NCBI GenBank assembly: GCA_024695575.1
Contig: JAILHY010000118.1
Coordinates: 1-53,887 of the forward strand
Source of the DNA: Lachnospiraceae bacterium
GTDB lineage: Bacteria; Bacillota; Clostridia; Lachnospirales; Lachnospiraceae
Length of the DNA: 53,887 nucleotides
Reading direction: 5' to 3'
Shown here: positions 49,851-53,887 of the stretch, piece after piece
How positions within the stretch are numbered: position 1 is the stretch's first letter
Layout: the number at the start of each line of letters is the position of its first letter
Translations under genes and position numbers: made by a program
Notes under the pieces: model-generated
Databases searched by the model: none
Told to the model about the DNA's origin: nothing
Seen by the model: the letters and a program-made list of their open reading frames with translations, nothing else

Positions 49851-49905
49851 GGTGATCAGGTAACTGAGTAAATAGCATACGGAAATTTAATAAAAGGGGA
49901 TCTCA

Positions 49906-51720
49906 ATGTACACGGAGATAGCAAAGAACATATCAGAATTACACGATTTTAAACCTTTCCCGAAAGCATGTGAACGGGATGGATACGAGGCACTTCCCTC
50001 TGTTGTGACGGAAAATGCGCTTTCCAAAGCAGAATCCTACCTTAACTATGAATTCAAAGCCATTCCCATAACCGCCTTCATGGAATTCAGCCGAAACGGA
50101 AACCGCAGCCACTTTGAAAGCCTCAATTTCGAAAAGAGGCACGCATTGAATGCTCTTGTGATGGGTGAATGCATCGAACACAAAGGACGTTTCATGGATG
50201 GGATCGTGAACGGGATATACTCTCTTTGCGAGGAGTCCGCCTGGCAGCTTCCTGCCCACAATTCCTACGAACGGGGCGGGCAAAACTATCCGCTTCCCGA
50301 TGTAACGGATCCTGTAATCGACCTTTTTGCGGCAGAAACCGGTGCTTTGCTTGCAACTGTTTCCTATCTTTTGTCCGATGAACTCGATGAAGTTTCTCCG
50401 TTTATCAACAAAATGATCAGTTCCGAGTTAACTCATCGCATCTACGAGCCATACATGAACCGGCATTTCTGGTGGATGGGTAACGGTTCTGAACCCATGT
50501 GCAATTGGACTGTCTGGTGCATCCAGAATGTGCTTAATTCTGTATTTCTCCTTGATTCATCCGAGGAATTTGCCCGTACTGTCATAAACAAAGCTTCTTA
50601 TTCCATCGATTGTTTCCTGAAGGATTACGGTGAAGACGGCTGCTGTGACGAAGGGCCTCACTATTACCGCCGCTCGGCACTCTGCCTTTTTAACGCAACT
50701 CTTACCTTAAATGCAGTGACAGGCGGTATGTACACTAAAGTTTTTTCCGAACCCAAGATAAAGAATATCGCCGACTACATCTTTAATGTAAACGTAGACG
50801 GACGCTACTATATAAACTACGCAGACTGTTCCGCTGTGCTGGATCGTGCGTGCGCCGGGGAGTTTCTTTTTGCAAAGGCGATCGACGATGCTGAGATGAT
50901 GCGGTATGCGGCTAATGATTACAAGATGGCGCTGAAAGAAAATCTTCCCAAAAACGAGGAAGAGATCAACCTCTTTAATCGGATGCAGGAATTGTTTGCC
51001 TCTGCAGATATGCTTGCTTATGATACTTCTGCTCATATCATTCACAAAGAGTGCTATTACGAAAGTGTCGGCCTGTTCATTGCCAGAGACCGATATTTCA
51101 CTCTTGCCGTCAAGGCAGGCGATAACGACGATTCCCATAATCACAACGACACAGGTTCGATAACGCTCTATAAAGATGGAAAGCCCATACTTATCGACGT
51201 TGGCGTAGAAACTTATACCGCCAAAACTTTCTCAGATGAGCGCTATGACATATGGACCATGCAGTCTCAATATCACAACCTGCCCACTATAAACGGAGTT
51301 ATGCAGTCAGCAGGGGCCGGGTTCAAAGCTTCAAATGTCAGAACTTCCTTCGATTCCGATATAAGCGATATAAGCATGGATATTGCGGGAGCATATCCCG
51401 AATCTGCGGGAGTTTCCTCATACACAAGACATGTATCCCTGATCAAAGGAAAACGGGTTGTGGTAGAGGATAAGGTTGCCTTCACAAATCCCGAAGCCCA
51501 AAGTAGTTACAGCCTTAACCTGATGTTTGCCGCCAAGCCCGAAATTGCTGAAAGAACAATAAAGATCCCCGGAGCTTCCATAGAATTCTCCGGGGATGTA
51601 ATGCTCTCCTGTGAAGTGATTCCCATTACAGACTCAAGGCTCAAATGGGCCTGGACATCCGATATTTACCGCGTAATCGCTGTACCCGCAGGCGAAGCGG
51701 TTTCTTTTACGGTTACGTGA
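49906..51720 (+). CDS. Heparinase II/III-like polysaccharide lyase
   Basis: 604 residues. N-terminal alpha-toroid (about 1-370) with ESAWQLPAHNSY and PMCNWTVWC segments, then the beta-sandwich lyase domain starting around KAGDNDDSHNHNDTGSITLYKDGKPILIDVG (residues about 402-425), the characteristic histidine-rich motif, and strands to the end. No signal peptide, so it probably cuts unsaturated or uronate-containing oligosaccharides inside the cell; oligo-alginate- or glycosaminoglycan-type substrates are typical of the family but not proven here. ATG 49906 with AGGGG six bases upstream. Confidence 0.88.
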   Translation: MYTEIAKNISELHDFKPFPKACERDGYEALPSVVTENALSKAESYLNYEFKAIPITAFMEFSRNGNRSHFESLNFEKRHALNALVMGECIEHKGRFMDGIVNGIYSLCEESAWQLPAHNSYERGGQNYPLPDVTDPVIDLFAAETGALLATVSYLLSDELDEVSPFINKMISSELTHRIYEPYMNRHFWWMGNGSEPMCNWTVWCIQNVLNSVFLLDSSEEFARTVINKASYSIDCFLKDYGEDGCCDEGPHYYRRSALCLFNATLTLNAVTGGMYTKVFSEPKIKNIADYIFNVNVDGRYYINYADCSAVLDRACAGEFLFAKAIDDAEMMRYAANDYKMALKENLPKNEEEINLFNRMQELFASADMLAYDTSAHIIHKECYYESVGLFIARDRYFTLAVKAGDNDDSHNHNDTGSITLYKDGKPILIDVGVETYTAKTFSDERYDIWTMQSQYHNLPTINGVMQSAGAGFKASNVRTSFDSDISDISMDIAGAYPESAGVSSYTRHVSLIKGKRVVVEDKVAFTNPEAQSSYSLNLMFAAKPEIAERTIKIPGASIEFSGDVMLSCEVIPITDSRLKWAWTSDIYRVIAVPAGEAVSFTVT

Positions 51721-51745
51721 TCATTGGTTAACAAAGTAAGCGATG

Positions 51746-53209
51746 TCAAAAACTTATCTTTAATGCACCGGGCATATGCTTGTCTCTATTATCGGGAAGA
51801 TCCGCAATAAGTACCCCCGAATGTTGCACGAAGCTTACAGGGCCGGATCCCAGATACTCGACTTTGGAAACAGGATTTTCCTCTGCAAGCGAGTGTATAA
51901 CTGCGGTTTTTCTATCGGCAGGTTTCATAACGAATGCATACACATTTCCGTCCTTCTGAACGAAACGGAAATCATCATCCTTCCAATCAACCTGATCTTC
52001 CCTGAATCCGTCTATTATAACGCTTGCGTGACCTTCGCCCGAAACTTTGTAGGGTCTCGTACCGTATACTGCTTCGGAATTTATCGCAAACCAGTCAGTA
52101 AGCTCAGAAAGAATAAACTCGGCTTCTTCATCTATGGTTCCATCAGGACGCTGAAGAATGTTGAGTAACATCGTTCCGTTCTTTGCAATTGTATCGATAA
52201 GAATATCCACAATATGACGAGGTGTCTTATACTTAGCTTTTTTGTCATAGAACCAACCGCCAATGCAGGTCTCAGACTGCCAGGGTTCAGGAGATATATC
52301 CGGAAGCTGGCTTCGTTCGATATCAAGTGTGCCTACCCTGTAGATCTTCGGATTACGGCTCTTCTGGGTGTAAACCGCGATATTCTTGCCGTGGAGCTTT
52401 TCCGAAGTATTGTAAAGATGAGCAACCACATCCAATCCGTAAGTATAAAGTCCGTTTCCTTCGGGAATTACCAGATTATCAGGATCTTCCGGCTCTTCAA
52501 AAGGAAGACTGCTGTCGGAATAGAGAAGATCCGGCTGGTAATTGTCGATTATCTCATGCATTACCTTGAGCCAGTACTCGTGGAAAGCCTTATTCTTTGT
52601 AAGCCAAACCCACTTGTCTTCCTCTCCCGGTGCTGCAACGTGCTCATAATTATCATGGTAAAAGTCGCGATATGCAGGATCGTTTCCGTCATAAGGAACT
52701 CCTGCGTAAGGGCCGTAGGTATCTGCTCCCTTGTTTGAACGCCACCATGCAAAAGAAGCTCCAAGATGCTCCGTCATACCAAAAGGAAGGTCAAATTTCT
52801 TTGCTGCTTCCTTCCAAAGACCGCAAATATCCTTGTGTGGTCCCACCTCAACACTGTTAAACCGGTTAAGCTTGGACGCGTAATTAAAGAAATGATCGTG
52901 GTGCGAAGCCTGTGCAACAAAGAATCTTGCACCTGCCTTGTAATACTTGGCCATCAGTGCATCCGGATCAAAATTCTCCGCTTTCCATAGTGCGCAGATG
53001 TCTTTGTATCCGAACTTGGAAGGATGCCCGTAGGTCCTTAAGTGATACTCATACTGATCCTGCCCCTGAATATACATGTTCCTTGCATACCAGTCGCCGC
53101 ACATGGGCACAGACTGGGGCCCCCAGTGACTCCAGATACCAAACTTCGCGTCTCTGAACCAATCGGGACACTCATGCCTGTAAAGTGATTCAAAACTCGC
53201 TTCGTACAT
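51746..53209 (-). CDS. GH29 alpha-L-fucosidase, intracellular
   Basis: 487 residues, no signal peptide. Family segments: DAKFGIWSHWGPQSVP (residues 20-36), the fucose-binding FVAQASHHDHF (about 98-107), TEHLGASFAWW, and nucleophile Asp232 in LLYSDSSLPF; the acid/base lies in the variable C-terminal half. Retaining hydrolase of alpha-linked fucose, from host or plant glycans. Start ATG 53209 with GGGGG eight bases before it. Convergent with the heparinase-like gene (25-base gap without visible terminator). Its promoter lies in the terminator loop at 53237-53286. Confidence 0.9.
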   Translation of the reverse strand: MYEASFESLYRHECPDWFRDAKFGIWSHWGPQSVPMCGDWYARNMYIQGQDQYEYHLRTYGHPSKFGYKDICALWKAENFDPDALMAKYYKAGARFFVAQASHHDHFFNYASKLNRFNSVEVGPHKDICGLWKEAAKKFDLPFGMTEHLGASFAWWRSNKGADTYGPYAGVPYDGNDPAYRDFYHDNYEHVAAPGEEDKWVWLTKNKAFHEYWLKVMHEIIDNYQPDLLYSDSSLPFEEPEDPDNLVIPEGNGLYTYGLDVVAHLYNTSEKLHGKNIAVYTQKSRNPKIYRVGTLDIERSQLPDISPEPWQSETCIGGWFYDKKAKYKTPRHIVDILIDTIAKNGTMLLNILQRPDGTIDEEAEFILSELTDWFAINSEAVYGTRPYKVSGEGHASVIIDGFREDQVDWKDDDFRFVQKDGNVYAFVMKPADRKTAVIHSLAEENPVSKVEYLGSGPVSFVQHSGVLIADLPDNRDKHMPGALKISF

Positions 53210-53236
53210 TTTTGTTTCCCCCGTTTGTTATGATAA

Positions 53237-53272
53237 AAGAAAAACCTCGCTGCATTCATTATACAGCGAGGT
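53237..53272 (-). terminator. Intrinsic terminator of the GGDEF gene
   Basis: 9-bp stem ACCTCGCTG/CAGCGAGGT (53264-53272 and 53244-53252) with an 11-base loop, then TTTTCTTTT on the minus strand. It closes transcripts of the truncated GGDEF gene; its loop carries a -10 box (see 53258-53286). Confidence 0.9.
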
Positions 53273-53286
53273 CCCTCTGTTATCAA
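53258..53286 (-). promoter_or_regulatory. Promoter of the fucosidase gene embedded in a terminator
   Basis: TTGATA (53281-53286) and TATAAT (53258-53263), spacer 17. The -10 box is in the loop of the terminator and its left stem arm lies in the spacer. Transcription from near 53251 would include only the descending arm, so no terminator can form and the fucosidase gene is read. Confidence 0.7.
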
Positions 53287-53299
53287 ACAGATTCATTTC

Positions 53300-53887
53300 C
53301 TATATGTCGTACTTCTTTAAGAGCATATCCAGCGCTTCCCTTAATAAGATGGCCTCTCCTATATCCTCACGTTTACTGAGTTTATTGAGGCGTTTAAGCT
53401 GATCCTGTGTAAAATGTGCGGTCTTGGGGATCATCTTTTCTTCTTTGGCCATGGCTACCTTGTTGCGGCCGCTGATCTTGGCACGGTACAGAGCACTGTC
53501 AGCCTTACGGATCAGTTCCGCACAACGGTTGGCATCCTCAAATGCAGTAGCCATTCCTATAGTCATAGTCATTACTGTCTTATCAGGCAGTGTCACATTG
53601 AAATTCCTGCGTAGATCTTCCAGCAAAAGAAAAACATCTTCTCTTTCTTCTGTTCCCCTGAAGATTATACCGAATTCATCGCCGCCGATACGGAAGACCT
53701 TAGCGTTTTTACCGGCCTTGGATGCGATGTATCTTCCGGTGTCGATCAGGACTCTGTCTCCCTCATCTCTGCCAAAATCCGTGTTAACCCGCATGAACTC
53801 ATCAAGATCCACTAATGCGATGACAACAGTCTCCCCCTCAGCCTCTGCATCGCTTTCAAGGATCTCTGTTATAGCCTCATCAAACGC
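53300..53887 (-). CDS. GGDEF protein with ribbon-helix-helix-like tail, N-terminus cut by the window
   Basis: About 195 C-terminal residues; the frame is open to the right edge. A GGDEF domain with VDLDEFMRVNTDFGRDEGD, the canonical RIGGDEFGIIF signature and MTIGMATAF, so cyclic-di-GMP synthase activity is likely. After it, a tail of about 45 residues, FTQDQLKRLNKLSKREDIG plus LLREALDMLLKKY, matches the strand-helix-helix pattern of RHH/CopG DNA-binding proteins. A GGDEF-RHH fusion is unusual; the DNA-binding call is inference. Terminates at 53237-53272. Confidence 0.85.
   Translation of the reverse strand, partial: AFDEAITEILESDAEAEGETVVIALVDLDEFMRVNTDFGRDEGDRVLIDTGRYIASKAGKNAKVFRIGGDEFGIIFRGTEEREDVFLLLEDLRRNFNVTLPDKTVMTMTIGMATAFEDANRCAELIRKADSALYRAKISGRNKVAMAKEEKMIPKTAHFTQDQLKRLNKLSKREDIGEAILLREALDMLLKKYDI

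Overview
The window reads as a chromosomal segment of a mid-GC, low-redundancy Clostridia genome, most likely Lachnospiraceae (Butyrivibrio-like or a relative). The reasons are the yaaR-holB-ricT block, a Firmicutes class 2 galT beside galK, an Rrf2/nifS/nifU cluster, a LytTR-DUF3021-ABC cassette, SLH-like and GLUG proteins, several signal-peptide-less glycoside hydrolases, and GGAGG-type ribosome binding sites. This is inference from gene content; no rRNA or tRNA gene was found. About 95% of the DNA is coding and most genes lie on the minus strand in tight, often overlapping operons. No stretch above 300 bases lacks a gene. No phage, insertion sequence, CRISPR array or tRNA was seen.

Layout (minus strand unless stated). 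1-3.6 kb: an FtsX-type ABC exporter whose permease runs off the left edge (split from its ATPase gene by a palindromic repeat), a SPOUT RNA methyltransferase and lgt. 3.6-3.9 kb: acpP with its own promoter and terminator. 3.9-8.2 kb: housekeeping operon HD protein, gmk-like kinase, yaaR, holB, ricT, N6-adenine methyltransferase. 8.2-13.6 kb: MATE exporter, DnaQ-like exonuclease, nth, galT, galK. 13.6-19.1 kb: a sensorless hybrid histidine kinase, an SLH-like protein, a GH27 alpha-galactosidase with an inserted domain and a GH5 enzyme. GH27 plus galK/galT make a coherent intracellular galactoside route. 19.1-23 kb: flavin reductase, small protein, alpha/beta hydrolase, then the nifS-nifU Fe-S assembly operon, divergent from an Rrf2 regulator on the plus strand. 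23-23.7 kb: queT under a preQ1-I riboswitch. 23.7-27.9 kb: LytTR regulator, DUF3021 protein, ABC ATPase and permease, and a zinc-ribbon membrane protein.

27.9-36.7 kb: trmL, mutS2, a two-component pair, a membrane HtrA-like protein that has lost its whole catalytic triad, yhaM and rlmD. 36.7-39.5 kb: Lrp regulator with an aminotransferase, an AIR-synthase-like protein and a 35-residue membrane protein. 39.5-40.1 kb: a plus-strand anchored protein. 40.1-45.8 kb: an MMPL transporter with a large GLUG/coiled-coil surface protein. 45.8-49.8 kb: PAS-GGDEF protein, a C39-like putative cysteine peptidase and an ABC exporter. 49.9-51.7 kb (plus): heparinase II/III-like lyase. 51.7-53.2 kb: GH29 fucosidase. 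53.3 kb to the right edge: a GGDEF protein with an RHH-like tail, truncated by the window.

The most unusual items are regulatory and architectural: a promoter whose -10 box sits in the loop of the upstream gene's terminator (53.25 kb), a promoter-terminator-Shine-Dalgarno leader before the MMPL operon, a possible leaderless mutS2, a hairpin between the Shine-Dalgarno and start of trmL, a triple-dead HtrA protein in a two-component operon, a GGDEF protein with an RHH-like tail, a peptidase-like gene beside an ABC exporter, and a strongly over-represented octamer, CAAAAGAA.
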